64,000 bases of DNA from Aureimonas ureilytica DSM 18598 = NBRC 106430 (GCF_000382705.1 NZ_ARQE01000011.1:42442-106441), one strand, 5' to 3'; numbered from the stretch's first letter, positions 8,111 through 18,298 are shown. Notes: generated from the sequence alone by a model not told the origin. Numbers and translations are program-made.

Positions 8111-9511
8111 CTAGGTCCCTGATTCGGGGGTCGAAACCCCGTAATCCCTGAGCTTTCGATAAAGCGTCGTGCGACCGATTCGAAGCAGCTTGGCGGCCTT
8201 CGAGGGCTGGCCGCCGCAATGTTGCAGCGCCCGCAGGATATGCGCACGCTCGACTTGCGCGAGCGTGGGGAAGCCCAGTCCCTCCCCCGTGCCGAGCGCG
8301 GGTTCGAGTGGGGGCGACGGCATCTCCTCCCGCCTCTCCGGCGTCCATCCGTCAGGCAGCGCGAAATCCTCAGGCCCGAGAATGGGACCTTCGGCCATCA
8401 CGGCGGCGCGTCGCACGGCGTTTTCCAGCTCGCGGATATTGCCCGGCCAAAGGTGGCGGGACAGGCGCTCCAGGGCCTCCGGGCTCACCGTCGCGCCGGG
8501 GAGATGACGGGCGGCGAAGAGCCGGGCGAGCGCCGGGATCTCTTCCCTTCGCTCGCGCAAGGGTGGCAGCGCGAGGGGAAACACGTCGAGCCGGTAGAAC
8601 AGGTCCTCGCGGAACCGGCCGGCCTCGACATCGGCGCGAAGGTCGCGATGCGTGGCGGCGATGATGCGAAGGTCCACGCGCAGGGGGCGCGCCGCTCCGA
8701 TCGGATCGATCTCGCCTTCCTGCAGCGCGCGCAGGAGCTTGACCTGCGTGTCCGGCGCGAGATCGCCGATCTCGTCCAGAAACAGGGTGCCGCCGTCGGC
8801 TTCCGCGAACTTGCCGGGGCTGCGGCGCTCGGCGCCCGTGAAGGCGCCGCGCTCGAAGCCGAACAGGATGCTCTCGGTGAGATCGCGCGGAAGCGCGCCG
8901 CAATTGACGGCGACGAAGGGCTGATCGGCCCGCGCGCCGCCCGCCACGATGCGCCGCGCCAGCCATTCCTTGCCGGTGCCGGTTTCGCCGAGCAGCAGAA
9001 CCGGCACCATGGAGCGCGACACGCGCTCGGCCGCCGTGAGAACCGGCCGCATCGCGGGGCTCGGATCGGGCAGAGGCTCGACGGCCCCGCCCCGCTCCTC
9101 GCGCCGCGCGCGAATCGCGGCCTCCAGCGCGGCGCGCGCCTTGTCGGGCGAAACGGGCTTCACCAGGAAGTCCGTCGCGCCGGCGCGCATGGCCTCCACC
9201 GCGCGGTCGAGCCGGCCCTCGCCCGTCTGGACGATCACCGGAACGGCATCGCCCTGCCCGCGCAACGTCCGCAGCAGGTCGAGCCCGTCGCCATCCGGCA
9301 GGCCGAGGTCGAGAAGGAGAGCAGAAAAGCGGCCGGGCTTGTCGGCGAGAAGCGCGCGCGCTTCGGCAAGGCTCCCCGCCCCGTCGCTCGCACCGCCGGC
9401 CCGCGCCACATGCGCCTCGCTCAAGCGCCGCTGCACTGGATCGTCGTCGACGATCAGGACATGAAAGGGCCTTGCAGCCGAGGGTTCGCTTTTCACGCTC
9501 ATCGGCCCCAT
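8111..9511 (-). CDS. sigma-54-dependent response regulator, orphan
   Basis: The 466-residue protein has a receiver domain at about 15-130 (acidic DDD at 22-24, phospho-acceptor Asp68 in LLLDLGLPDGDG, Lys in FLVKPVSP). An AAA+ sigma-54 activator domain at about 150-380 carries Walker A GETGTGKE, the GAFTGA loop that contacts sigma-54, and GGTLFLDEIGDL. A Fis-type helix-turn-helix at the C-terminus has RIGRTTLYRKLRDYG. It therefore activates RpoN-dependent promoters after phosphorylation. No histidine kinase lies beside it, so its partner and targets cannot be told from the window. It is divergent from pepF with about 86 bases between the starts. Confidence 0.93.
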   Translation of the reverse strand: MGPMSVKSEPSAARPFHVLIVDDDPVQRRLSEAHVARAGGASDGAGSLAEARALLADKPGRFSALLLDLGLPDGDGLDLLRTLRGQGDAVPVIVQTGEGRLDRAVEAMRAGATDFLVKPVSPDKARAALEAAIRARREERGGAVEPLPDPSPAMRPVLTAAERVSRSMVPVLLLGETGTGKEWLARRIVAGGARADQPFVAVNCGALPRDLTESILFGFERGAFTGAERRSPGKFAEADGGTLFLDEIGDLAPDTQVKLLRALQEGEIDPIGAARPLRVDLRIIAATHRDLRADVEAGRFREDLFYRLDVFPLALPPLRERREEIPALARLFAARHLPGATVSPEALERLSRHLWPGNIRELENAVRRAAVMAEGPILGPEDFALPDGWTPERREEMPSPPLEPALGTGEGLGFPTLAQVERAHILRALQHCGGQPSKAAKLLRIGRTTLYRKLRDYGVSTPESGT

Positions 9512-9597
9512 TTGACACGGCAGATGTGAAGAGTTCTCTGCCCGTCGGAGAGAGAACGGCTGACCGGCCGCTCCCCGACCCGTTTCGCGAGGTGTCC

Positions 9598-11439
9598 ATG
9601 ATCCGATCGTCCGCCGCCCCTTCGTCGTCCCCCCGCACCGGAGAGGAGGATTGGAGCGACCTGCCGCGCTGGAATCTGGCCGACCTCTATGCCTCGATCG
9701 ACAGCCCGCAGATCGCCGACGACATCGCGCGCTCGCGCTCGCGCGCCAAAGCCTTCAACGAGCGCTGGCGCGGTCGTCTGGCGGAGGAAGCGCAAAAGCC
9801 CGGCGGCGGCGAACTGGCCTCCGCCATCGTCGAGTTCGAGGCAATCGAGGAAATTCTCGGCCGGCTCGTGTCCTATGCGGGCCTCGTTTATTCCGGCGAC
9901 ACGTCCGACCCGGCGAACGCCAAGTTCTACGGCGACATCCAGGGCGAGGTGACGGACATTTCCTCCGCGCTCCTGTTCTTCGGGCTGGAGCTGAACCGCG
10001 TGGACGACGCGGCGATGGACCGTGCGATGGACGCCAATCCGGCACTCGGTCGCTACCGGCCGTGGATCGTGGACCTTCGGCAGGACAAGCCCTACCAGCT
10101 GGAAGACCGGGTCGAGGAACTCTTCCACGAGAAGTCCGTCACCGGCCATGGCGCGTGGAACCGCCTGTTCGACGAGACCATGACCTCGCTGCGCTTCGAG
10201 GTGGACGGCGAGACGCTGGCGCTCGAGGAAACGCTGAACCTCCTGCAGGATGCCGACCGCGATATCAGGCGCAAGGGCGCCGAAGCGCTGGCCAAGGTCT
10301 TCGGCGAGAACGTGCGCACCTTCGCGCTGATCACCAACACGCTCGCCAAGGACAAGGAAATTTCCGACCGCTGGCGCGGCTTTGCGGACGTCGCCGATTC
10401 CCGCCATCTCGCCAACCGTGTCGAGCGCGACGTGGTGGACGCGCTGGCGAAGGCGGTGTCGGAGAGCTACGGGTCGATCTCGCATCGCTACTACAGCCTG
10501 AAGGCCAAGTGGCTGGGGCTGGATGCCCTTGAGTTCTACGACCGCAACGCGCCGCTGCCGGGCGCCTCGCGCCGCAGCATCCCCTGGGCGGAAGCGCGCG
10601 AAACGGTGCTCTCGGCCTATCGCGGCTTCGACCCGGAGATGGCCGAGATCGCCGACCGCTTCTTCGAGCATCGCTGGATCGACGCGGGCGTGCGGCCGGG
10701 CAAGGCACCGGGCGCCTTCTCGCACCCGACCGTGCCCTCCGCGCACCCCTATGTCCTCATGAACTATCTCGGCAAGCCGCGCGACGTGATGACCCTCGCG
10801 CACGAGCTGGGGCATGGCGTGCATCAGGTTCTGGCCGGGCCGCAAGGCGCGCTCATGGCCTCGACGCCCCTCACGCTCGCCGAGACGGCCTCGGTCTTCG
10901 GCGAGATGCTGACCTTCCGCTCGCTTCTGGAGAAGGCCACCGACAAGGCCGAGCGGCGCACGCTGCTCGCCTCCAAGGTGGAGGACATGATCAACACGGT
11001 GATCCGCCAGATCGCCTTCTATCTCTTCGAGCGCGAAATCCACACTGAGCGCCGCAAGGGCGAGCTGACGGCCGAGCGGATCGGCCAGATCTGGGTCGAG
11101 GTCCAGTCGCGCTCGCTCGGCCCCGCCGTGCGGCTCGGTCCGGGCTATGAAAGCTTCTGGACCTATGTCCCGCACTTCATCCACTCGCCCTTCTACGTCT
11201 ATGCCTATGCCTTCGGCGACTGCCTCGTGAACTCGCTCTATTCGGTCTACGAGCAGGCCGATCAGGGCTTTCAGGAGAAGTATTTCGCCATGCTGCGCGC
11301 GGGCGGCACGAAGCATCATTCCGAGCTCCTGAAGCCCTTCGGCCTCGATGCGTCCGACCCGGCCTTCTGGCAGCGCGGCCTGTCGATGATCTCCGGCTTC
11401 ATCGACGAGCTGGAGGCGATGGACCGAGAGACCAACTGA
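9598..11439 (+). CDS. pepF: oligoendopeptidase F (M3 family metallopeptidase)
   Basis: The ATG at 9598 is chosen because a GAGGTG ribosome-binding site precedes it. A longer frame from 9472 would overlap the divergent regulator gene and adds unrelated sequence. The 613-residue enzyme has the zinc motif HELGHGVHQ at residues 402-410, where His402, His406 and a downstream Glu bind zinc and Glu403 is catalytic. The downstream ETASVFGEM segment supplies that Glu. M3 peptidases degrade cytoplasmic oligopeptides. No signal peptide is present. The gene converges on the Rsm22-like gene, with nine bases between stops. Confidence 0.95.
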   Translation: MIRSSAAPSSSPRTGEEDWSDLPRWNLADLYASIDSPQIADDIARSRSRAKAFNERWRGRLAEEAQKPGGGELASAIVEFEAIEEILGRLVSYAGLVYSGDTSDPANAKFYGDIQGEVTDISSALLFFGLELNRVDDAAMDRAMDANPALGRYRPWIVDLRQDKPYQLEDRVEELFHEKSVTGHGAWNRLFDETMTSLRFEVDGETLALEETLNLLQDADRDIRRKGAEALAKVFGENVRTFALITNTLAKDKEISDRWRGFADVADSRHLANRVERDVVDALAKAVSESYGSISHRYYSLKAKWLGLDALEFYDRNAPLPGASRRSIPWAEARETVLSAYRGFDPEMAEIADRFFEHRWIDAGVRPGKAPGAFSHPTVPSAHPYVLMNYLGKPRDVMTLAHELGHGVHQVLAGPQGALMASTPLTLAETASVFGEMLTFRSLLEKATDKAERRTLLASKVEDMINTVIRQIAFYLFEREIHTERRKGELTAERIGQIWVEVQSRSLGPAVRLGPGYESFWTYVPHFIHSPFYVYAYAFGDCLVNSLYSVYEQADQGFQEKYFAMLRAGGTKHHSELLKPFGLDASDPAFWQRGLSMISGFIDELEAMDRETN

Positions 11440-11448
11440 GCGGAGGGC

Positions 11449-12420
11449 TCAGGCGAGGTCGATGGCCTCGCCCCAATCGGCCCGGCGGGCGCGGCGGAAG
11501 GCGTCGCCGTCCCGCTTGGTCAGGAGGCGACGGCGCATCTCTCCATCGCCCTCGCAGAGCTTCAGATGCACCTTGCCGCTGCCGGTCTCCGGCGGCGCGA
11601 GGATGCGGGCCGCGCGCGAGGCCGGGGCGAGCCGCGTCGCCGCGACATAGCTGAACTTCTCGTCCTCCCAGGGCACTTCGGCGGATTTCGTTCGCAGATG
11701 AACGCGAGAGCGCGCCACGCGCCGCGCGAAATGGCACCAGTCCGGCGCCTCCAGGGGGCAGGCCTCCTCGTGCGGGCAGGGCGCGGCGATCGCGGCGCCG
11801 CTTTCGATCAAGGCGCGGCGCGCTTCCAGAATGCGCGCGTAACCGGCGGGCGTGCCGGGCTCGACGATCAGAAGCAGGCCTTGCGTGCGCGCCCAGAGCG
11901 CCTCCACGAGGGGACGCAGGCGCGCTGGCGGCAGTTCGTCGAGGACATAGGAGAGCGTCACGAGATCGGCCGACGGCGCGGCGTCCATGTCGCGCTCGAC
12001 ATGGCCCTCGCGCCAGTCGGGTCGAAAGCCGAAGGCCCCCTCGCCCAAGCGCTCGCCCATCGCGCGGATCGGCCGGCTGGCTTCCAGAAGCGTCGCGCCC
12101 TCCAGCGTGTCGAAGCGCTCGGTGGCGGCCCAGAGCGCGGTTCCCGGCCCCGCGCCGACATCGAGAAGCGTGAGCGGCGAGAAGTCGGCAAGCGCGTCGG
12201 CGGCCTCCCCCAACGCGCTCGAAAGCGCCGCGAAGGTCGCGGGCATGCGCGCGGCGACATAGGCCTTGGCGAAAAGATCGTCGGAAAGATGCAGCCGCCC
12301 GTCGCGCGTTTCGGCGCGGTATCGGCCCGACAGGATGTCGGAGGCCTTGCGCAGCGCCTCCCCGGGCACGCCCTCCAGCTCGGCGTCGATCGCGGCGCGC
12401 AAGGGGCGCGGCAGTTCCAT
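11449..12420 (-). CDS. Rsm22-like SAM-dependent methyltransferase
   Basis: The start at 12420 (MELPRPLRAAIDAEL) has an AAAGGA ribosome-binding site; a frame 28 codons longer is rejected. The 323-residue protein has the SAM-binding motif LLDVGAGPGTALW and the later conserved ATLSYVLDELP-like segment (LVTLSYVLDELPPARL). A cysteine-rich stretch CPHEEACPLEAPDWC matches the Rsm22 family, whose cysteines bind an iron-sulfur cluster or zinc in the mitochondrial relative that assists small-subunit ribosome assembly. In bacteria the substrate is not firmly known; a role on rRNA or the ribosome is an inference from the family. Confidence 0.85.
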   Translation of the reverse strand: MELPRPLRAAIDAELEGVPGEALRKASDILSGRYRAETRDGRLHLSDDLFAKAYVAARMPATFAALSSALGEAADALADFSPLTLLDVGAGPGTALWAATERFDTLEGATLLEASRPIRAMGERLGEGAFGFRPDWREGHVERDMDAAPSADLVTLSYVLDELPPARLRPLVEALWARTQGLLLIVEPGTPAGYARILEARRALIESGAAIAAPCPHEEACPLEAPDWCHFARRVARSRVHLRTKSAEVPWEDEKFSYVAATRLAPASRAARILAPPETGSGKVHLKLCEGDGEMRRRLLTKRDGDAFRRARRADWGEAIDLA

Positions 12421-12595
12421 CGAATGGTCCTTTCGCAAAGCGGGCGCGGCACGGGGCGAGACCGGGCCGATCGGCCCAAAAACGGAGCCCTTGCGGGCCT
12501 GCATAGCTGCCCGCCGTCCGCCAGCCTCTTTTATTTGACAGCAATCTGCTCTAGCCCGACCGGGAGAATCCAGTCCAGATCGAAAGGATCGTCGA

Positions 12596-14041
12596 ATGAC
12601 GAACGAGAACCACCCGATTCACGCCGAGATCACGGGTCCGATCGTGATGATCGGTTTCGGCTCCATCGGGCGCGGCACGCTTCCGCTCATCGAACGTCAC
12701 TTCACCTACGACAAGTCGCGCTTCACCGTCATCGACCCGCGCGACTCGCACCGGCACCTTCTCGACGAGCGCGGCATCCGCTTCCGTCAGGAAGCCGTCA
12801 CCAAGTCGAACTATCGCGACCTCCTCACGCCCCTTCTAACGGAAGGCGGCGGCCAGGGCTTCTGCGTCAATCTCTCGGTCGACACCGGCTCGGTCGATCT
12901 CATGCGCATGTGCCGCGAGCTCGGCGTTCTCTACATCGACACGGTGATCGAGCCCTGGCTCGGCTTCTATTTCGACGACAAGCTCTCCAATGCCGACCGC
13001 ACGAACTACGCGCTGCGCGAGACGCTGCGCAAGGAGAAGCGCAAGAACCCGGGCGGCACCACGGCCGTTTCGACCTGCGGCGCCAATCCCGGCATGGTCT
13101 CCTGGTTCGTGAAGCAGGCGCTGGTCGACATCGCGCGCGACACCAATCTCGACTTCGTCGAGCCCGGTCCGAACGACCGCGAGGGCTGGGCGAAGCTGAT
13201 GAAGAAGGTCGGCGTCAAGGGCGTCCACATCGCCGAGCGCGACACGCAGGTTGCCGCCAAGCCCAAGCCCCGCAACGTGTTCTGGAACACGTGGTCGGTG
13301 GAAGGCTTCCTGTCGGAAGGCATGCAGCCGGCCGAACTCGGCTGGGGCACGCATGAGAAGTGGCGCCCGAAGAACGCCAAGGACCACGAGAAGGGCTGCA
13401 AGGCCGCGATCTATCTGGACCAGCCGGGCGCCAACACGCGCGTTCGCACCTGGTGCCCGACGCCTGGGCCCCAGTACGGCTTCCTCGTCACTCATAACGA
13501 GTCGATCTCGATCGCCGACTACTACACGCATCGCAACAAGGAAGACGAAGTCACCTTCCGTCCGACCTGCCACTATGCGTACCATCCGGCGAACGACGCG
13601 GTCCTGTCGCTGCACGAGCTGTTCGGCGCGGCCGGCAAGATCCAGCCCGAGCACCACGTTCTCGACGAGAACGAGCTGGTGGAAGGCATCGACGAGCTGG
13701 GCGTCCTGCTCTACGGCCACGAGAAGAACGCCTACTGGTACGGCTCGCAGCTTTCGCTGGAAGAAACGCGCCGCATCGCCCCCTACCAGAACGCGACGGG
13801 CCTTCAGGTGACCTCGGCCGTGCTCGCGGGCATGGTCTGGGCGCTGGAGAACCCGGAGGCCGGCATCGTGGAAGCCGACGAGATGGACTATCGCCGCTGC
13901 CTCGAAGTGCAGCGTCCCTATCTCGGCCCGGTCAAGGGCTACTACACCGACTGGACGCCGCTGACCGACCGTCCGGGCCTCTTCCCGGAGGATCTGGACG
14001 AGAAGGACCCCTGGCAGTTCCGCAACATCCTCGTTCGTTGA
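12596..14041 (+). CDS. hss: homospermidine synthase
   Basis: The 481-residue protein begins with a Rossmann NAD site MIGFGSIGRG at about 18-27 and matches bacterial homospermidine synthase throughout, including CGANPGMVSWFVKQAL and PEHHVLDENELVEGIDELG. The enzyme uses NAD to make sym-homospermidine from two putrescines, or putrescine plus spermidine, and is typical of alphaproteobacteria, where homospermidine is a main polyamine. An AAAGGA ribosome-binding site precedes the ATG and a terminator follows, so it is a single-gene unit. Confidence 0.96.
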   Translation: MTNENHPIHAEITGPIVMIGFGSIGRGTLPLIERHFTYDKSRFTVIDPRDSHRHLLDERGIRFRQEAVTKSNYRDLLTPLLTEGGGQGFCVNLSVDTGSVDLMRMCRELGVLYIDTVIEPWLGFYFDDKLSNADRTNYALRETLRKEKRKNPGGTTAVSTCGANPGMVSWFVKQALVDIARDTNLDFVEPGPNDREGWAKLMKKVGVKGVHIAERDTQVAAKPKPRNVFWNTWSVEGFLSEGMQPAELGWGTHEKWRPKNAKDHEKGCKAAIYLDQPGANTRVRTWCPTPGPQYGFLVTHNESISIADYYTHRNKEDEVTFRPTCHYAYHPANDAVLSLHELFGAAGKIQPEHHVLDENELVEGIDELGVLLYGHEKNAYWYGSQLSLEETRRIAPYQNATGLQVTSAVLAGMVWALENPEAGIVEADEMDYRRCLEVQRPYLGPVKGYYTDWTPLTDRPGLFPEDLDEKDPWQFRNILVR

Positions 14042-14068
14042 CATCTGACTAACGAAAAGTTGGTGAAA

Positions 14069-14100
14069 AGCCGCGGATTCGTCCGCGGCTTTTTCTTTAG
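14069..14100 (+). terminator. rho-independent terminator after hss
   Basis: The arms aagccgcgga and tccgcggctt are followed by tttctttag. It is a canonical terminator about 30 bases after the hss stop. Confidence 0.9.
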
Positions 14101-14170
14101 CCGCTGGTCATGCTGGCGCCACGCGCTACCCTTTGGCTCGTTAACTGCTTGATGCGCCTTAGGAGTTGTC

Positions 14171-14629
14171 GTGGGCGAACCATCCGATGTTGCCCAGCGC
14201 AAGCGAATCGTCGTCAAGGAGATCATGGACGCGGTGATGTCCGGCTCGTCCGGGTCGATTGCGCGCCATTTTGCGCCCGGCGCGATTTTCTCCAACAAGA
14301 ACAATGCCGGCGTGATCGACGCGCCCTGGTTCGACCGGATGGAGGGCGAGTATCGCCTGGCCGGCGAGGACGAGGCCAAGTCCTTCCTCAACGAGCTCTT
14401 GCGGCGGGCGAGCTACATTTCCTACAAGCCGCGCGGCACGATCGTCGAGGACGACGACGCCGCCAGCCGATGCGACTGGACGCGGCAGGACGAGAACGGC
14501 TCGCTCGTGACCGGCACGACCATGTACTGGTTCGGCTTCACCAGCGACGGCCGCATCCGCTCGATCGAGACGATCGCCTCGATCCATTCCGTCATCTCGG
14601 CGCGCCGCAACGACGAAACCGCCGCTTGA
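14171..14629 (+). CDS. NTF2-like / SnoaL-type small protein
   Basis: This 152-residue cytoplasmic protein uses a GTG start (14171) preceded by AGGAG. The pattern VVKEIMDAVMSGSSGSIARH, FAPGAIFSNKNN, a central segment and a C-terminal beta pair with TTMYWFGFTSDGRIRSIET fits the cone-shaped NTF2-like fold, which can hold a small ligand or act in protein contact. No catalytic residues can be assigned with certainty, so function is unknown. Confidence 0.75.
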   Translation: MGEPSDVAQRKRIVVKEIMDAVMSGSSGSIARHFAPGAIFSNKNNAGVIDAPWFDRMEGEYRLAGEDEAKSFLNELLRRASYISYKPRGTIVEDDDAASRCDWTRQDENGSLVTGTTMYWFGFTSDGRIRSIETIASIHSVISARRNDETAA

Positions 14630-14691
14630 CCGCACGCCTCCGAACCCCTCTTCCTGTTTCCAGCCCAACCTTCCTGCCGGAGCTTTCGACC

Positions 14692-15066
14692 ATGCGCCCC
14701 GCCCTCGTCCTCGCCAGCCTTCTCGGCGCCGCTTGCGTGCTTTCGGGCTGTCAGCTCGAACCGCAGCAACAGATCGCCGTCGCCCCGCCCCGTGCGACGA
14801 TCGAGGGCCAGTGGAACTCGGTCGGCGGTCCGGTCGCCTATATCTCGTCCTTCTCGGCCGGGCGCTTCTCCTCGCGCACGGCGGACGGATCGCGCGTTCT
14901 GGCCGATGGCTCCTACACCAAGACCAGCCCGACGCAGGTCGCCATCGTCTTCACCTCCACGACGCGCAACACGCGCGAGTCGGTGAACTGCAACCTGATG
15001 TCGGCGGACCGTCTGGCCTGCGTGAACTCGGCCGGCGCCCGCTTCGATCTGTCCCGTCGCGGCTGA
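14692..15066 (+). CDS. omp10: Omp10-like outer membrane lipoprotein
   Basis: The frame extends well upstream, but the product starts at MRPALVLASLLGAACVLSGC. This is a lipoprotein signal with lipobox LSGC, so the mature protein begins at Cys20 and would be lipid-anchored. The mature part matches the Brucella Omp10 family in its end: ESVNCNLMSADRLACVNSAG followed by ARFDLSRRG, with two cysteines likely paired, and a central FSAGRFSSRTADGSRVLADG. The protein is 124 residues, the normal size. It shares the strand with the NTF2-like gene 63 bases upstream. Confidence 0.87.
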   Translation: MRPALVLASLLGAACVLSGCQLEPQQQIAVAPPRATIEGQWNSVGGPVAYISSFSAGRFSSRTADGSRVLADGSYTKTSPTQVAIVFTSTTRNTRESVNCNLMSADRLACVNSAGARFDLSRRG

Positions 15067-15148
15067 GAGGCCGGGTCCCCGCGCGGCTTCGCCCGAGGGG
15101 AGCCGACCCACCTGTCGCATTGCCGGCCAAGCATCCGGCTCCCATATG

Positions 15149-15187
15149 CCCGGCGGCGCTCCTGGAGCGCCGCCGCTTTGCTTTCGC
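15149..15187 (+). terminator. rho-independent terminator after the Omp10-like gene
   Basis: The arms cggcggcgctcc and ggagcgccgccg form a near-uninterrupted palindrome followed by ctttgctttc. It separates the lipoprotein gene from hemH. Confidence 0.75.
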
Positions 15188-15223
15188 CGGCCCGAACGGC
15201 CCCCTTGTCCGGACACACCCCGC

Positions 15224-16288
15224 ATGAACGCTCACGCCTCGCCCTCCTCCGCCAGCACCGCCATCGGCCCCCTGCCCGTCGGCCATCCGCCGGTGAAGCC
15301 GAAGAGGGTCGGCGTGCTCCTCGTCAATCTCGGCACGCCCGATGGCACCGACTTCAAGCCGATGCGGCGGTATCTGAAGGAATTCCTGTCGGACAAGCGC
15401 GTCATCGAATGGCCGCGCGCGGCCTGGTATCCGATCCTCTACGGCATCGTCCTCAACACGCGGCCGAAGAAGTCCGGCCATGCCTATGAGCAGATCTGGA
15501 ACCACGAGCGCAACGAGAGCCCCTTGCGCACCTTCACCCGCGCGCAGGGCGAGAAGCTGGCGGTGCGCATGGCGGGCGAGGCGAATGTCGTCGTCGACTG
15601 GGCGATGCGCTACGGCAATCCCTCGATCGCCGAGCGGACGGCGGAGCTGCAGGCGCAGGGCTGCGAGCGCATCCTCTGCTTCCCGCTTTATCCGCAATAT
15701 TCGGCCTCCACCACGGCGACGGTGAACGACAAGTTCTTCGAATATCTCTCGGCGCAGCGCTGGATGCCGGCCGTGCGAACCGTGCCGGCCTATCATGACG
15801 ACCCCGTCTATATCGACGCGCTGGCCCGCTCGATCGAGACGCATCTCGCCACGCTCGATTTCGAGCCCGAGCGCGTGATCGCCTCCTATCACGGCATTCC
15901 GCAGAGCTATTTCCGCAAGGGCGACCCCTATCATTGCCATTGCCAGAAGACCTCGCGCCTCGTTGAGGAGCGGCTCGGCTGGGCCAAGGGCCGCTTCATG
16001 ACGACCTTCCAATCCCGCTTCGGGCCGGAGGAATGGCTGCAGCCCTATACCGACAAGACGGTGGAGGCCCTGGCGAAGGAGGGCGTGAAGCGCATCGCCG
16101 TGCTCAATCCCGGCTTCGTGTCGGACTGCCTGGAAACGCTGGAGGAAATCGCGGGCGAAGCCGGCGACATCTTTCGCGAGCATGGCGGCACGCATTTCTC
16201 GCACATCCCCTGCCTCAACGATTCCGAGCCGGGCATGGACGTGATCGAGCACATGGTGCGCCGCGAGTTGCAGGGCTGGATCGGCTGA
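15224..16288 (+). CDS. hemH: ferrochelatase
   Basis: The start at 15224 (MNAHASPSSAST) is chosen because the upstream in-frame part runs through the terminator stem. The 354-residue enzyme inserts Fe(II) into protoporphyrin IX, the last step of protoheme synthesis. Seen motifs are GVLLVNLGTPDG, EFLSDKRVIEWPR and the catalytic His segment SYHGIPQSYFRKGDPYHCHC. A late segment with GFVSDCLETLEEIAGEA carries the conserved Glu. Heme made here would feed the cytochromes bd and b561 encoded elsewhere in the window, though no operon link exists. Confidence 0.96.
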   Translation: MNAHASPSSASTAIGPLPVGHPPVKPKRVGVLLVNLGTPDGTDFKPMRRYLKEFLSDKRVIEWPRAAWYPILYGIVLNTRPKKSGHAYEQIWNHERNESPLRTFTRAQGEKLAVRMAGEANVVVDWAMRYGNPSIAERTAELQAQGCERILCFPLYPQYSASTTATVNDKFFEYLSAQRWMPAVRTVPAYHDDPVYIDALARSIETHLATLDFEPERVIASYHGIPQSYFRKGDPYHCHCQKTSRLVEERLGWAKGRFMTTFQSRFGPEEWLQPYTDKTVEALAKEGVKRIAVLNPGFVSDCLETLEEIAGEAGDIFREHGGTHFSHIPCLNDSEPGMDVIEHMVRRELQGWIG

Positions 16289-16318
16289 ACGCCGACCCCT
16301 CGTGAGCGAAGGCGCGTC

Positions 16319-18298
16319 TCAGGCGGCATCGCGGCGATGCGCTTCGGTCCGCTCGTCCTCCGAGGGTTCAGCGCTCGTTCGCGCCTGCGCTGACGCCTCG
16401 GCCACGGGCTGGCTCGGTTCCAACGCCGGCTCGGGCGCTTGCCCCGCCTCGCCCGTGCGAAAAAAGGTCATGGTGTCGGCGAGCCGTCCGGCTTCGCTCG
16501 AAAGGTCGCCCGCCGTTCGGGCCATGCGGTCGGCGCCGTCGCGATTGCCCTGCGTCACCCGGTCGAGCTGGTGGATTGCCTGAGCGATCTGCTCGACGCC
16601 CACCGACTGCTCGCGGCAGGCGGCCGAGATTTCCGACACGAGGTCGGCCGTTCGATTGATCTCGGGCAGAAGCTCGGCGAGTCGCACCCCCGCGCCCTCG
16701 GCCACTTCGAGCGTTTCAGCGGAAACGCTCGCGATCTCGTCGGCGGCCTCGCCCGAGCGCTCGGCGAGCTTGCGCACTTCCGAGGCCACCACCGCGAAAC
16801 CCTTGCCATGCGCGCCGGCGCGCGCGGCCTCGATCGCGGCGTTGAGCGCCAGAAGGTCGGTCCGACGCGCGATCTCCTGCACGATCCGCACCGAGGCGGC
16901 GATCGACTTCATCGCCTCGACGGAGCGCGCCACCGCTTTGTCGGTGGACACGGCATGTTCGCGGGCGGTCGCCGCAATCCGCTCCGTCACCGCCGCGTTG
17001 TCGGCGTTCTGGCGAATATTGGCCGACATTTGCTCGATCGCGGCCGAGGCCTGTTCGGACGCCGCGCCGCCCTTGTGCGAGCCCGTGGCGAGATCCCCCG
17101 CCGTCGCGGCCGACAGCGCCGAGCCGGAGGCGACCAGCGCCGAGGAGGCCCGCACGTCGGTCACGATGGCGGACAGTTTGCCCGTCATCTCGCCGACGGC
17201 GCGCTGGAGTTCGGCGATCTCGTCGTTGCCTGTCGGGGCAACGGTCTGGGTCAGGTCGCCCGACCCCACGGCATCGACGAGCCGCACGGCTCGGCGCAGG
17301 CGGGTGGCGATGGAATGGGTGAGCCAGAGCATCATGCCGATGCCGAGAACGAGCGCGGCGCCGACGAGGGCGGCGAGACGGTCGCGCGTGTGCCCATAGG
17401 ACGCCTGCGCCTCGTCGAGGAAGCCGCGCGCCTGCGCCTGCGCCGCTTGCGTCAGCGCATCCAGCCGCGCCTCGACGCGCTCGGCGGCCGGCCGCTGCAC
17501 CGTGTCGAGATAATGGGTCGTCTGCGTGGCGCGCGCCTTCATCCCCTCCTCGGCCAGCGGCTGCATGGCGTCGAAGGACTGGTTCCAGGTCTCGGAAATC
17601 TGAGCGATCATGCGTTCGGTGCCGATCGGGGCGATCTCGCTCAGGCCGTCGAACTTGCGAGCCACCAGCTTCTTCAGCCCTTCGAACCGCTTGAACGCCG
17701 CCTGGCGCGCATCGTCCTCGGCGGTCGAGAGAATGTCGACCAGCGACAGCCGGGCTTCGAACATGTTGGTCTCGATGTCCGACAGCGTCTGGCGCGCCTC
17801 GAAGGCGGACGCCCCCTTGCCGGCGAGCTGACTGCGCAGCATGCGCAGCTTTCCGGTCAGATCCTTCTCGATCGGGGCCAGCGCCTCGCGCGCATGGGCG
17901 ACGGCCCATAGGTCGGTTGCGGCCGCCCCGGCGAACGCGGCATCCGACACCGGTCGCAGATCCCGCACCAGCGCCACGAGATCGCCGTCGGCCGACGGCC
18001 CGGCGGCTTCGACCTGCGCGAGCCGCTTGTCCAGAAGCGTCCAGGCGCTCGCATATTCGGCGCTCATGTCGACCGATCCGGTCGAGGAATAGGCCGCGCG
18101 GACGATGCGGTGGATGCGCTCCAACTCGCCGGAGATGCCGATCGTCGCCTGCACCATCTGGAACGGCCGGCTGGCGAATTCCGCCATGGTGCGGCTGCTC
18201 TGGTCGAGCGAGACGAGGGCGCTGACGCCGACGCCCGTGGTGAGAAGGAGAAGCGCGCCGAAGGTGGCGGCGAGCTTGGTTCGAATGGTGATCTTCAT
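16319..18298 (-). CDS. methyl-accepting chemotaxis protein
   Basis: The 659-residue receptor has a first membrane helix at about 7-29, a long helical periplasmic sensor region to about 305 without a recognisable PAS/Cache fold (four-helix-bundle type is likely), a second membrane helix at about 310-330, a HAMP domain, and a cytoplasmic signalling domain. The hairpin tip reads [20 protein letters not shown] followed by [19 protein letters not shown]. Here Arg stands where the second receptor in this window has Gln (EIARQTD). The C-terminus is Glu/Ala-rich with no CheR-binding pentapeptide. It signals to CheA/CheW elsewhere. Confidence 0.93.
   Translation of the reverse strand: MKITIRTKLAATFGALLLLTTGVGVSALVSLDQSSRTMAEFASRPFQMVQATIGISGELERIHRIVRAAYSSTGSVDMSAEYASAWTLLDKRLAQVEAAGPSADGDLVALVRDLRPVSDAAFAGAAATDLWAVAHAREALAPIEKDLTGKLRMLRSQLAGKGASAFEARQTLSDIETNMFEARLSLVDILSTAEDDARQAAFKRFEGLKKLVARKFDGLSEIAPIGTERMIAQISETWNQSFDAMQPLAEEGMKARATQTTHYLDTVQRPAAERVEARLDALTQAAQAQARGFLDEAQASYGHTRDRLAALVGAALVLGIGMMLWLTHSIATRLRRAVRLVDAVGSGDLTQTVAPTGNDEIAELQRAVGEMTGKLSAIVTDVRASSALVASGSALSAATAGDLATGSHKGGAASEQASAAIEQMSANIRQNADNAAVTERIAATAREHAVSTDKAVARSVEAMKSIAASVRIVQEIARRTDLLALNAAIEAARAGAHGKGFAVVASEVRKLAERSGEAADEIASVSAETLEVAEGAGVRLAELLPEINRTADLVSEISAACREQSVGVEQIAQAIHQLDRVTQGNRDGADRMARTAGDLSSEAGRLADTMTFFRTGEAGQAPEPALEPSQPVAEASAQARTSAEPSEDERTEAHRRDAA

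Noticed and set aside
9499..11319. A 606-residue minus-strand frame opposite pepF
   Set aside because: pepF on the plus strand has a full zinc-peptidase motif. The antisense frame has only biased composition.
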